In this document: positions 1 to 12,709 of the stretch, piece after piece
How the letters are laid out: every line of letters starts with the position of its first letter
Position numbering within the stretch: position 1 is the first letter of the stretch
Assembly (NCBI GenBank): GCA_003693705.1
Contig: RBZT01000574.1
Coordinates: 1 to 59,958, forward strand
From: Polymyxa betae
Taxonomy: Eukaryota > Endomyxa > Phytomyxea > Plasmodiophorida > Plasmodiophoridae
DNA length: 59,958 nt
Reading direction: 5' to 3'
Translations under genes and position numbers: made by a program
The notes under the pieces: generated by a model
What the model was told of the DNA's origin: nothing
Database searches by the model: none
What the model saw: the letters and a program-made list of their open reading frames with translations, nothing else

Positions 1-1878
1 TTCCCAGGCTTTTCCTCTGCCCACTAGTGGGGCGGCGGAGGTTTTTACTGCCGGGAACCGCGGTGTGAGCCCCCCGATCCGACCCCCTGCCAGGTAGCCC
101 CGCCTGGACAGGGCCGGCCTGTCTCCGACGGCCGTAGTTAAATAATAAATTATTTTATAAGCTCCTAACCCTAACAATGTGAAAGACTGGTATACTGACC
201 CCTGTACTATATCGGAAGATTTGCTGATAATATACTGATTTGCGTATACAGGTAGGATACGCTGTAGCGACGACGAGCGATTCCATCAGCTTTTGCAGGT
301 AAAAGACATAACGGGTCGTTAATGAGAAATATTCAAGCAAAACTAGCTCACAGTCTGACATAAAAATCAGTTTCAAACTGCGTACAAATCGAGGCCTGCA
401 GAATAGCGCATTCAGAGATTCCAAGCTTAATTCAGGAGCTATGACAGTTATGCCAATGATGGGCCTACGCAACAATCAAACCAGCAAGAGGCGGAGCCGA
501 ACGGTAGGTTGATACAACTAGTTGGTCCGTGGACCAATCTCTAAACTCCGTCTCATTAATTTCTGAAAAGATTGAAATGTAAAAGCACATTTTAGTATTC
601 AAATGACTGGTTTGCAGCGGTATGGCCTGGCTTTGGCGACAAGTTCGTGCTTGGCGACCCTCTGCGATCTCCAATCCTGAGCGCTCTCTCCGCGAAGAGC
701 TTCTTGGAAAACTGATCCATGAGGCCTTCATCTGACATTAGCAGCTCCCGGGTCTCGAGAGTCCCTTCTTATAAAGGATGTTGACTCCTTCTTCTACTAT
801 AGGTTGTCGAAGCGGAGGTAGTGAGCTGTACTTTGGCGATAAATCTGCCACGCACGACTTCATTCGCTATTGGATTAGGAAGAGAGATTGAAAGTTTCAC
901 AATGATGAAAGCCATCGATTGTTACAGCAGAATTAGAGTCCAGTCGCTCCCTTATTCGATGGGAGCAGGCTATCCTCTTTGTCGCTGTGTAAATGCCCTG
1001 AACATTGCTCGTCGCTCGTAGATAAATGTCGTGCTGTTTCGAATTCTTTGAACGCTGTTCGTAAGTTTGCTTTTCTGCAGTCGCGCACTTTTGAATCATA
1101 GTTCTTTTCACAATCGCGCTTTATCTGAGCGAACGTCTGAATCGAAGAGTGATGTGTCAAGATGACGGTTCGGGTTTGACTGCAGGCGTCTATGGCGACA
1201 TTGAAGACGTAAATACAAAAGGATTGTTTGATATAGACTCGTTGGAAGTTGTACTGTTATTGATGAGGTCATACAAAAAATGTGAGTGAATGTAACATTA
1301 CAATAATCGTCTTAAAAGAGGCCTGATATGTACAAATATTCATCTTAGGGAATTGTAACAGATCTCCGAATCCAACACAAGTTACCTGAATGGAAGTGAT
1401 CTGTTTGTAGCATTTATGTAGAGTCCCACCAGATGAACAGATTTCAGAGAATAATGAACATGATAGATGCGCGATACATTCTTGTGAAGGTGATATTTCA
1501 CGGTCTCTGCAAATTCCTAACATGGCGAACCCTGACCCTAACAGGTTTCTTGATTTCTTAGTAGAATGTGATTCAATGCCAGTTTGTATGAGAACAAAAA
1601 TGCGATTTTGTGTCTAAGACCAGCACGAATGACTGGCAATCAGGTAATACTGGAATCACATCGAGACCATCAACGTGATTCCTCCATAATCAGCCAATCT
1701 GATAGCGGAAAGAACTATTTATTGCAAATTGACGTTCATGGAGTTTTGATGGCGGTTTTGGTTGTTATCTGAGACGATTATCAAACTTAAGCAGGCTGTA
1801 CTATGCTTGTGTAACGATTTCTAAAGCGAACAAGAAACAGAGCTAGGGTTTAGGGTTTGTGATAAACAATATGATTTA
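1..1878. other. Spacer with no supportable gene
   Basis: The first ~140 bp are GC-rich and include a 12-bp perfect palindrome at 20-31 (CCCACTAGTGGG); the rest is AT-richer. Short open frames occur on both strands, but none shows a recognisable domain or a convincing splice structure. Telomere-like words occur near 165-175 (CCTAACCCTAAC), 1529-1547 and 1842-1857 (GGGTTTAGGGTTT). Confidence 0.5.
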
Positions 1879-4584
1879 TTAAACGCGGGTCTTCTGTAGG
1901 ACATAATCGACAACGAACGTCTTTCGGAGAAGTTTATCGACGCGTTCATAATGCCTCTGCGAGTACGACAGCAGCGCATCGACAAGAACGTTCGCATTGC
2001 GCAGGCCGCGCCACCGCTCCGCATCGCACCTTTCCAAAATCGTCTTCAACAGAATCTGCGCGACGGGGGCGCGGCGTCCCGCCGTGTTCCATTCCTGCAG
2101 CCATCCGAGGACGCGATTCAGCCTCTCATCATCATCGACAAAGTCCGTGACGATCTTCTCGAAGTCCGAGCGGTCTTCGACGGACTCCAGAACCGAAAAG
2201 AGACGCCGCGGGTTTTCGAGTTCGATGGCGATCGCCGCGGCCGCAACCGGATCGCGGCGCCGTACTGCATCACGGAGTTTCTGTTCGCTCTGGACGCGTT
2301 GTTGGTCTTGTTCACGCGCGGCCTCGGCGTCGTCGGCGGTCGTGTCGCGCCAGACACGGATCAGCGAGTCCGCCGCGCCGGTTACCAGCTGCGTGCCGTC
2401 TGGGGAGACGTCCAGGGCCCAGATCCGGTCGTCATGCTGGTCCTCGAACGTGGCCACGCACTCGTTCGTGGGAATGGTCCAGAGCTTTACCAAGGCATCC
2501 GCACCGGATGTTAACTACACAGGGTTGGGTTGCGGTTAGTTTTTAGGAATAAAACTTTTTTTTTTGAAAAAAAAAAATAAAAAAGTGATAAACATTGAGA
2601 AAGAACTTTATAAAAAAATGAATTGAAAAAATTGCCCAAGATGTGAAGCCGATAAAAATGAAAAAAAAAAGTTTTTGATTAGTTGGACTTACGATCTGCA
2701 TACCATGCGGTAAGAAAGCGACCCGCAATACGGATGACGTATGACCCTCGAAAGTGCGCAAGCAGCTGAAATCCGACAGCGACCACAGACGCACAGTGCG
2801 ATCGGCACCAGCCGAGGCCAACACGCGGTCCGTGGGCGAAAACGCCACCGACCAGACACTGCGGCGGTGTCCGCGCAACGTCGCCACCGCCTCCAGGTCC
2901 GTACTGGTCCAGAGCTTCACGCTGCGATCCAGCGACGCCGTCGCAATCCACTTATCGTTCGGCGACACCGCCACGGCGTTGATGTCGGCGTCGTGAGCCA
3001 GTACGGTGCGGGGGGCGACGTGATGGAGGTCGCGCCCGTCCCACGTCCAACGTTTCAGAGTGCGATCGGCGGAGGCTGAACAGACGAACGTGGATGACTT
3101 GACGGGCCATGCGCACGCCGTCACGGACGCCGTGTGTCCCTCCGCGACGGTCATGCAGGCCCGCGTCTGTAAGTCCCAGATACGGAGAGTGTTGTCTTTG
3201 GATGCCGAAGCCAGGTAAAGGCCGCACGGACTGACGGCCAACGCCACCACGATGTCCCTATGTCCGGCGAGTAACGTGGCGTCAAAGGTGGTGACGTCCA
3301 TGACGCGGATCAGTTCGGAGTTGGTGGCGATCGCGACACGGCGTCCGTCACGCAGGAATCGCGCATCGAAGATGTCGTCGTTATACCCGATGATGCAACG
3401 TTGCACTTCGCCCGTTGCTAATGTTACCAGGTGGAAGTTGTGGTCCGCACAGGTGACGATGAAGTCCGTGGCGCTGACGATCAGGTTGGTGATCGGCGCG
3501 GGTAATGCTGGCCCCGTGTGCAGGCAGCGCAGATGCGGCAGAGACCAGAAGCGCGGTGTGCGATTCGCACCGACTGACATGAAGATGCGGGCGGCGTCCG
3601 TGGGCGGCGTGAAGGGTAACGTGGCCGAGTCTGGAACCCAGTCCATGGCCTCGATCTCTTCCATCACTGGTAATGTCTGTTTCGTGACACCGGATGCGAT
3701 TCCGGTCACATTGAGAATCTGCAGAACATTCTCAGTATGAGAAATCCTAATGAATCCAAATACGAATTGTAAAATTGTGGAAAAATAAAATTTAGGAATT
3801 GAACAAATAAAGATAAAAAAGCGTCAGTGAGGCTACCCTAAACCCTAGACCCAAAACATCGATTGGAACATGGGATAAAGTATTCACAAAAGTAGAAATA
3901 GTTTCCTGGAAATGGTAACGTAAAAACTGTGACAGGTTATTACGTTACCTGGTCACGTCCAGCGGAGAAGAGAAGGTCGCGCTCGGCATCGATCAGTAAC
4001 GCCGTCACATGGGACGTATGCGCGGTCATCTGGGCGCATTGCTGCGTGCGCAGATCATACGCGATCACGGATCCGTCACGGGCTCCGGACACGAGCAGTA
4101 ACGCCGACGAGTCCGGATGAAACATCGCCGTCGTTACCATATCGCCGTGTTCATGATGAACATGCGTAGTGAACCCCTTCTCAGCGTTCCAAACCCGGAC
4201 GGCGCGGTCCACGCCGCCCGTCACGATCAACGTCCCGCTGGGGCTGTACGACACGCACGTCACCGGCAGCCGAGCGCCCTTCCACTCGCGCAGCCTCTGT
4301 CCCGTTTCCAGACACCAGACGCGCATCATCCCGCTGCGCTGGACCGTGACGCATTCGGCCCGGGACGGATGACAGTCGTGGGCCAGTACGGCGTCGTGCG
4401 GGTCGCCGATCGTGTGTAACGTTACGCCGGTATCGAGATCGACGACTTTGATGGACTCCGAGCACCAGGAGGCGATGACGCGACGGGTCGTGCCGGCCCC
4501 GGGGCGGATGCGGCCCCCCGTATGTGTGTCGGAGTGGGTGCGCTGGACGCGCCACGTCTTGGAGAGCGTCAGCGACGTGGTCAT
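1879..4584 (-). CDS. UTP13: UTP13/TBL3-like WD40 subunit of the SSU processome
   Basis: Three exons in phase: 4584-3949, 3718-2693 and 2514-1879, giving 765 aa (human TBL3 is about 808). The protein is two stacked WD40 propellers with repeated GH...WD/LW blocks, for example LASAGADRTVRLW and the FEGHTSSVLRVAF stretch. It is followed by the helical Utp13 C-terminal domain typical of the family, from about residue 600. UTP13 belongs to the UTP-B (Pwp2) subcomplex that acts with U3 snoRNP in early 18S pre-rRNA processing in the nucleolus. The start is the ATG before TTSLTLSKTW; reads beginning further upstream have no homologous N-terminus. The introns are 230 and 178 nt, long for this window. 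It is divergently arranged with the ankyrin gene, sharing 324 bp. The 3' end carries AATAAA overlapping the stop. Confidence 0.93.
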
Positions 4585-4908
4585 GGCTCGGATGACGACG
4601 AAGAGGGAGCTCAGAAAATGTGAGAGAGAAATTGATCGGAGTGCGCCACGGACTTTTGGCAAGAAAGTTTTCAGAAATCAATCTGTAAAATTCGCACAAA
4701 ATCCGCAAAACTTTCGCAGACTTTTGACAAAATCGCAAAAATATTCCGAAAAAATTTTCCGCAAAAAATTCAAAATTTACAAAAAAAATTGTCTCTAATT
4801 CGAAGGTTGTTGCGTACCCTGAAGTTCGATCCTGAACTGACCCTGTCTCGCTGTTTGGCTTGTTGTCGTGCTGGTCCTTTCGCCCGCTCCTGTGATTAAG
4901 CGGGATCG
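4585..4908. promoter_or_regulatory. Divergent intergenic region between UTP13 and the ankyrin gene
   Basis: This 324-bp spacer separates two divergent start codons, so it should hold both promoters. It contains A/T-rich runs next to the UTP13 side and a GC-rich half next to the ankyrin gene. No TATA box or known motif stands out. Confidence 0.4.
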
Positions 4909-7900
4909 ATGGAGGCGGCGCGAGCCGTAGCAGCCCGCGCCATCCAGAAGGCGAACGATTCGGATCGCGAAACGCCGTCCCGGCTGATCTTCGAGGCGGT
5001 CAGCAAAGGCGACCTGCAGCGCGTCCGCGAACTCGTCGTCAAGTTCGCCAATGCCAACTACCAGGAGGTAACGTGATCTGTAACGGAACGAAGCGGGCGT
5101 TAAAGTTTCCCAGCGCCATCGGCTGACGTTGCGGACCCCGATTCATCAGGCCGCGGAGCTCGGGTATCTGGACATCTGTCGGATTCTGTGCGAGGAGGCG
5201 CAGGCCAGTATTACCGTCGCCGATAAGGACGGCAACACGCCCTTTCACCTGGCCTGTGCCCGCGGACATTTCGACATCGTCAAATACTTCCAGCAGCGAT
5301 ACGATCCCGATCCCAATCAGCGCAACGCGGTACGTGAACCCAGCTCGCTACCAGGGGCGTACTGGACCCCTGCTGCCTTTCGTCTAACTGCTTCCCATTA
5401 CTTGATTATCGACATTTGCAACGTTGCATTTCGCATTAATTTTCGGTGTTGGGAATGTCTTACAAATGAGAGTAGTAAAAATGTTTTCAAAAATCAAAAA
5501 TTCATGAAAAGTTTCTACTCTTTCAAGTTTGTGTATCGCAACATTTCAATTTTAAGCGATCTTGCGCAATTTTTTCCAGTCTCTTTAAAAGTTATCTAAA
5601 AATCGTTTTTTGGAATCTGTTTTACAAGTCGAATTTTTCACGAAGTTCAAACCTTTAATTTTGTATTTTTCTTCTCTGTCGTTCTCGCATTTCTTTGTTT
5701 GTTCGATGTTAATGGAGGACGAGCAATGATCGACTCCGAACTTCAAGCCAGCAGAGTATTGATTACGTTTCGGTAGAGCAGTTACACAGCGTGGCATCTG
5801 GCGGCATTCAATGGGCATCTGGACGTGATCCAGTTCCTGGACGAGGACGCCGGTGTGGATCCGCACTCCGAGGATCAGTTCTGGAACACAGCCGCGCATC
5901 ACGCCGCCTCGCACGGACATCTCAACGTGTTACGTTACCTGTGCGATGTGGCCAAACTCAACCCGGCGTCCGTGAATCGATGGAAACGGACCCCGTTACA
6001 TCAGGCCTGTGCGCAGGGTCATACGATCATCGCACGTTACCTGATCAAACACTGTAACGTGGACGCCAACCAACAGTCGCTGGACGGCTGTACACCGTTA
6101 CATCTGGCGGTCAGTAACGGGCACCTGGACGTGACCGAGTTTCTGGTCGAATCGATTGGGGTTCGAGGGTTTAGGGTTCTAGGGTTTAGGGTTGACAGTC
6201 GCTCCAGGTCCATTGCGGTCTGCGGAACGTGAACGGCGACACGCCAATGCATTGCGCCGCCTTCTCCGGTCAGGCCGATATATGCCGCTACCTGTTCACC
6301 ACGGCCCGATGCGATGTGAACGCCAGGTCCGTGACAGTTCCGCGGGTCCGGGGTCGTACTGAACCTCGTATCAGGAACAAGAACGGCGATACGCCGACGA
6401 TCGTAGCGGCCATCTGGAACCAGCAGGACGTGTTACGTTTCCTGGTTGAGGAGGCCCATGCGGACGCCTGCCTCCGTAACGAAGTCCGTGCCACTGTGCC
6501 TGCGACGCCGTACTGGACCCCTGACTGCCACGTTTCTTGCGCAGATGGGTTTCACGGCCATGCACATGGCCGCTCGCGAATGGAACCAGGACGTTTGCGA
6601 GTACATCTGCAAGGTGGCGCCGGAGTGTGCCCGCATCCGCGACAATGTCGGTGGGCCGTCGTACTGGCTCTTGGGCGGTTTACTAAATGTTCTTGTGTGC
6701 GCACAGAAAGGACTGACGCCGCTGATGGTGGTGTTGAACAAATGGGGGCAGTCGAAGGTCAATCGGATGTTCTTGCATAAGGTGGGGTGGTGGGGTCTGT
6801 GTAGGACGACCCCACGGGGTATTTGGCGGTGATTGAGCGGTGTTTGTAGGAGGGGTATTCGCCATTTCACGTGTCGTGTGAGAAGGGGTTCGAGGATATG
6901 GTCCGATATCTGTTGATCTGCGCCAAGGACTACACGGACTTGATCCATACACCCGGCGCTGTATGTGGCCTCCGAGACCTTTTGCCGTCATTTCTTATTT
7001 TTGTTGAAATTGTTTGAACCGTTTCAGTATCTCAATAACGTTTCTTGCAATTTTTCGTAACTCGAAGTTGAGAGACTCTTAATAGGCGATAAAAACTGAT
7101 TTTCTTGAACTTTTTTTCATCATGTTTTCTCATGATTTTCATCATTCTTGGACTCTCTTTCATTTTACAACAATTCGCGGCAAATTCCATCAATTTCCAT
7201 CGATTTTCATCCGGAGCCTGTGGTTTACGTTTCTGAACCTTTGACTGACGATGGCGTTTCGTGTAGAACGGCGATACACCGCTGATCGCTTGTGTGGAGC
7301 ACAACCATATTCGCCTGATCGAGCTCCTGCTTCAGAAAGGCGCCGATGTCAATTTCCGCTCCGCGAACGGTAACACGCCGCTGCTGACCGCGATCCGGAC
7401 CCAGAATATGACGCTGGCTCGAATGCTGATCGCTAACGATGCCAAAGTCAATTATCCCACTGATGGAGATCATACACCGCTAACGTTAGCATGCTCGATC
7501 GGTAACATGGACTTCGTCAATATGTTACTCAAACAAGGCGCCGAACTCGAACTGCGCACCGCCGTACTATCATTCAGTTCTCAGATTCGCGACTTCCTTC
7601 AACTTGTTTTCATCTTTGACAACTTTTTCTATTATTTCACAACACTATTTTTTCGAAACTTTTTTCTCGCTTAAATTAATTGTTTATTGAGACACCTCTT
7701 ATTGTTCCAACTTTTCCATTCGTAATATTTATACTTGTCCCTAATGTAACATTGTTATCGTTTATATTGAAGCTTGCCGATTTTGCCAAACAGTTTGCAG
7801 TTTTCGTTAATTCTTCGGGGTTAAGGGTTAGGGTTTTCATATTGATTGTTGTGGTAGAATGGCGAGACTCCGCTGGTTATGGCCTGTAAAATGTGTAACA

Positions 7901-10900
7901 TGAACCTGATCCGGAAGCTGCTCGAATTCGGGTCGCAGATCAATTACCCGTCCGATGTGAGTGCGCGGAGCTAGTGCGTGGCGGACTCGATCGATCTCAC
8001 GTCCCCTTTTAGGCGAAGTACACGCCCCTGATCGCCGCCTGTATGTTCGGTGAAGTCGACATGGTCTCGTTACTGCTCTCGAAAGGCGCCATCATCGACA
8101 TGCCTAACGTCGTACGTTCCCCTTTTTGATTTCTTTAAGAAAACACTGAAAGAAAATTCTGCTTTTGAAAAAAATATGTTTTTTTATCGATTTTTTTTTT
8201 TAATTGTTTATCAATTCTGTAAAAAAAAGTTTACCGAGATCAAGTTTCGGTTCGAGAAAGGATGTTTTGTAGAAGCTGCGAGCCGCGCTTACGTTACTGA
8301 TTCATGTTACGTGACAGAAACGTGGCACGCCGTTGGCGGCGGCCTCGAAACGTGGTCAGGCCGATATCGTGGAGCTGCTGCTGGAGCATATGATGGCCCG
8401 GAACTTACCCGTCGATGTGAGCGGAGTCTCGGGGGCCACCGCCGTCCATAAAGCCGCCGCTCACGGCCACGTCCCCGTGGTCCAGTACGTTTCCGCAAGC
8501 CCGAATGTGACCGACGCGACTGATAACGTTTCGCCAGGTTGCTGGTGGATCAGGGCGCCTCCATCTACCTGGCCGACGTACGCGGCGATACGGCCGTCGT
8601 GGAGGCCGCACGACGGCATCATGCCGACGTCCTGCGATTCCTCGTTGAACAGGGCGCCGATGTCGACTACGCCGGTCACGATGGTCATACCGCACGGTAT
8701 CGAAGCACGTTTCAGCACAACAGTTTTGTTACATTTTTACGTTACGCTTTCATCACACTGATCACAGTGCATTTACGATTCAGTGCTCATTGTGACATTT
8801 ATGTTGCAATGTTCACCTCTGTCTTTACGTTACATTGTTCACGTTGCATTTGCGTTACAATAGCTACGTTACGTTTATGTTTCACTTCACGTTGCATTGC
8901 TATGTTACGCTTGGCAATTACGATTTACTGCTCATATGTTACATTTATGCTGCCACCGTTGTCCTTACGTTACAATACTCACGTTGCATTTGCGTTAAAA
9001 TATGAACGCTACGTTTATGTTTTCACTTCGCGTTGCATTGTTATGTTAAGCTTGGCATTATTCCGCTCGGAATTGACGTGATCAACAGGCAATTCGCTCA
9101 AGGAGACGAGATGCTGGCGACGGCGTTGCGGACCGGTATGCAGATGTTCGAGGCGACGGTGCGCGGCCCGATCCTGGGCCTGGAGCGGTACGGCCACGTG
9201 AACGACCCCGAGCCGGTCCAGGACGGGTTCTACTTCGGGTCGGAGTCGATGCCAGTGCATGATGGAGGAGGAGGCCGCGTTCGATGGGGTCACCTGCTCG
9301 ACCCACGACTTTACCCGATCGGGACACTGGACGGCGTCGTGGTTGCGCTCGATTCGCGCAGAGATCGCCGCTTGAAGTACGCTCCGCTCACAAGCAATCC
9401 GCCACGGAATCCGCTGAATCGCGAACGCACAGGACCGCTACGGATCGCGCACTGGCGCTGCTGCAGATGTTTCCGGATGGACGTTCGCGCATTTCGGCCT
9501 TGGCCATGATCGTCTGTAACGAATGCGGTGGGTCGGCGATCGGCGACAAGGTCGTGCTGGCCCAGCGCGCGCTGGGCCGAGTCCGTGAGCAATGCGGCTC
9601 CGACATCGTGGCGATTGGAGAGTTACTGCCTGGGATCAGTATGGACCGGACGCGGGCTGTGTTCTTCAAATACCTGTTCGGAAAGGTGCTTGGGTTTTAG
9701 GGTTTAGGGTTTCCTCCACTGACTGCTGTGTAGATGTCGGAGCTGTCGATCCACTGCCGGGTTGTGTCGCGCCCCAGTTCGGGGTCCGGGTGGGATCAAA
9801 GGGCCACCCCATGGCCCCGATCCTTCACCTGGGTCGAGGTCGCCTTCGACCGTGCTGGCCCGTACTACATCGTCGATCAGATGTCGGCCCCGGGCGCCCT
9901 TCTTCTTGAGACCGGCCCCGAAGCAGCTCGGTATCGCTCCGGCGACGTTTATCATGGTGTCTCAACGACATTGACGACGACGACGACGCCCATCGAGAAG
10001 GTTTCAAATTTGAGTCTGCGATCCGCTCAGGTTCGTTAACGGACCAGTACGGCTCAGGTATCGGCTCGTGAGGAAATTGCGCGCGTGGTTCGGCGCGAAT
10101 CCGTAACGCAATCGGCGCAGAAGAAGCGGCATCATCATGGGAAGAGAGTGCGGAAGCGTCGTGGCGGCTCGACCTCTTCGCAGAAATCCGACGACACCGA
10201 TGTCGAAGGTCAATCGCCGCCGACCACGACCGCGCAACTGCCGGATGTCGCTGAAGGCGGCACCGAGATGCAGCCGATCGCCGCCCGCGCTAATAACAGC
10301 ACCGGTACCGGTTACCGCTCTTTCAAATGAAATTTACGTTTCAGTTCACGATTCTTTTCCATTTACGTTTCGTCCGAGTCACATTTTGACGTTACATTAA
10401 CACTACGATCGCGCTGGATTTACGTTACCGCTGACCTTGTATTACGTTACCGTTGGCGTTACATTACGTTACCGTGCGACTGGTGGGCGACTGATTCGCT
10501 TGTTTCAGATGATGAGAAGCCGGATGGGGACGACGCCGAGTCGGTTGTTGCGGCAATGATGACGCCGGCCATGGCTCAGGAGCGTGAAGCCGAGGAGGAC
10601 GCGCTGGCTACCAATGGTCGTGTGCCGTGGGAAGGGATCTGGCGACACCGCGCCGTCATCGTCGTGCGGTTCCCCGTCCCGGCCTTCTTCAATGACGATC
10701 AACGAGATCAAGCCCGGATACGTTTCGACCAAGATATTCAGGTTGGATGTTTCCAACTGGCCGAAAACGTTACCGTTTTAACATGAGGGCCGTGGCTTTC
10801 TGAAATTTTAGAAAAGTTCGGTGTTTTTTTTTGTTCTTGGAAGTGTCCGTGCCAATTGTCAGCTCCGTGATGATTGCTGCTGGCCCTCTAAACCCCTAAC

Positions 10901-11632
10901 AGATCTACGAATCTCTTCGTCATCGTTGTATCGAGCGGCCCGTGGGAGTCGATTTCGCGACTCGATCGCTGATCTGGACGTCACCGACCCACTCTTTCAT
11001 CAGACTGGATGAATACATTCGCGACCATGACCTCGGTACGACCAAGCCCTAAAAACCCTAAAACCCTAACCCCTTCCCATCCAGATGCGGCCGTACGCCT
11101 GTCGCTGGCCCTGCAGCTGGCCGAAACCCTGGAATATCTGCATACACGGCCCGAGCCGGTCATCCACGGACGCCTCCGCCTTAAGCAGGTCTACGTGGAC
11201 GACGCCGACGGACACGCGGCGCCGGTCGTACGCCTCCTGGACGTCGGCCTGCCACGGCGTCTCGAACCGCTCCTCAAGCAGAACCCGTTCGACGGCGCCG
11301 CCGTCTACTACGCGCCAGAACGGCTGCAGCTGGCGCAGCCCGAGGGCGAGTACGGCCTGGAGACGACGGCCGGCGACGTCTACGCATTCGGGGTGATCGC
11401 CGTGTTCATGGTCACGGGCGAGCTGCCCTGGAGCGACTTCCAGACCGACGATATCCGACAGTTTCATGCGCAGGGGAAGCGGCCGGGCCTGTACGACGGC
11501 GCCGATCTCGGGCGGTGTTCGGCATGGCGCCCCGTGCTGGAGCAGATTCTGACGCCGAACCCCGAACAGAGGCCGACCTTCACGCAGGTCATTCGCTTGT
11601 ATCAGCAGCTGGTGCCAAACCCTAAACCCTAA
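4909..11632 (+). CDS. Multi-ankyrin-repeat protein with C-terminal pseudokinase
   Basis: I read 20 exons that stay in phase: 4909-5067, 5114-5329, 5777-6160, 6208-6326, 6375-6483, 6545-6646, 6707-6781, 6850-6960, 7267-7563, 7858-7956, 8013-8111, 8318-8484, 8538-8696, 9089-9254, 9362-9685, 9734-10000, 10058-10304, 10509-10741, 10903-11035, 11085-11632 (about 1337 aa). Residues ~25-698 hold about 20 ankyrin repeats (TPLHxA cores), often one per exon. A linker of ~330 residues follows, then a TKL-like kinase fold: GxVxxGxW near the glycine loop, APE as YYAPE, and GDVYAFGVI. Catalytic residues are lost: the VAIK lysine is V, HRD reads HGR, the catalytic-loop Asn is Q, DFG reads DVG. It is probably a scaffold or allosteric pseudokinase. 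The stop codon lies in a telomere-like repeat. A split into two genes is possible but needs no broken frame to be wrong. Confidence 0.8.
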
Positions 11633-11713
11633 GCAAGGCCACGCTTGGTGTGAATATCAACCAATTATATCATCTAATCTATAAACAACGTTGTTTGTCG
11701 GGTTGGACCGATT

Positions 11714-12689
11714 CTAGTACGGCGCTGGGCGGACGAAGGGGATTCCGGTACGCCGGACCCGGGTCCGATATCGTTCATATCCATCACCGAAGAACCGGAC
11801 CAGGAGATGCTCCTCATAAACGACGCGCTGCGCGAAATACTTCCACAGACACACAACGAACGCCGCCGCGCAGATCGGGTTCGCCAGCAGGATCTGAGCG
11901 CCAACCGCCCATAGAAAGAACCCGAGATACGACGGATGCCGAACCAACCTTTACACAACAACAGTTCAATGCGAGCGGGCGGGCGAGTACGACACCGCGA
12001 CTACGTACGCGTAGACGCCACTCGTGACGAGGACGTGTTTGTCGTCCTTGACGGTGGCGATGACGTGCGTGAAATTACGGCCGGCTTCCCACATGGCCAG
12101 CGTTCGGAACGCCTGCCCGACCAGGCAGACGCCGAGACCCGCGAGGGCCAGTACGCCCCGGATCGGGGCGCGGCGCCACGGCACCTCGACCAGGCAGGTC
12201 TCGATCAGGAATTCGACGACCGCACAGATATGGGCCAGCAGATATTCCCGACTATGATTTAGCAGGCTGGCTGCAAAGAAGTCAGAAGAAAAAAGATTTT
12301 TTTTCCAAAAAAGTTAAATGAAAAAGGTTTCGAAAAATGCAAATTTGGCAAGAAAAATGAAAAAAGAATCAAGACGTTTTAAGACAACAAGGCGTTGATA
12401 ACAGAAGCAAAACGCCATAAAAAACCCTAAATAACAACCCTAACGACATACAATCGAAGCTGAGCGAGTTCGGATGGAACACAGCGGTCATGGCGAACTC
12501 CAGCGTATGGAAGGCGGCCAGCACGACGCCGAACCCGAACAGCGGCCGGAGAGCGGGGCCGCCGACGCCGCCCACCAGCAGGCCCAGGCTCAGGCCGAGC
12601 CCGGCGCCGATCACCCAGCCGGCCATGGCCAGGTCGCGGGGCTCGGTCGACCCGTCCAGGCGGTCCAGCACGGCCCGCAGCCTCGCCAT
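11714..12689 (-). CDS. ICMT: Protein-S-isoprenylcysteine O-methyltransferase (ICMT/STE14)
   Basis: Exons 12689-12452, 12270-12009 and 11948-11714 join in phase to 244 aa. The conserved C-terminal half is plain: GxNFxHV, LVTSGVYxxVRHPSYLGFF, the NPIC segment and the terminal FFGDGYERYRTRV with GIPF. These form the SAM- and isoprenylcysteine-binding region. Several hydrophobic helices match the polytopic ER-membrane fold. ICMT methylates the C-terminal prenylated cysteine of CaaX proteins. Intron 1 contains sense-strand TTAGGG-like tracts. A downstream in-frame ATG at 12623 is an alternative start. The first start codon is only 20 bp from the divergent RAD51C start, so the two 5' UTRs or promoters must overlap. 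Confidence 0.93.
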
Positions 12690-12709
12690 GACGCAGTGCG
12701 CCAGGCGCG

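Noticed and set aside
1-140. GC-rich start with the palindrome CCCACTAGTGGG, considered as a transposon end or rRNA piece
   Set aside because: No matching partner end, target duplication or known rRNA core is visible, and a similar GC-rich patch at 23180-23250 does not align.
8400-8430. GTGAGC donor after PVD in the ankyrin gene
   Set aside because: Reading straight through keeps the ankyrin repeat (GATAVHKAAAHGH) in frame; no acceptor follows that would do so.
9089-9700. Frame change in the ankyrin gene read as a frameshift pseudogene
   Set aside because: An intron 9255-9361 with good ends restores phase; the downstream exons continue into the kinase fold.
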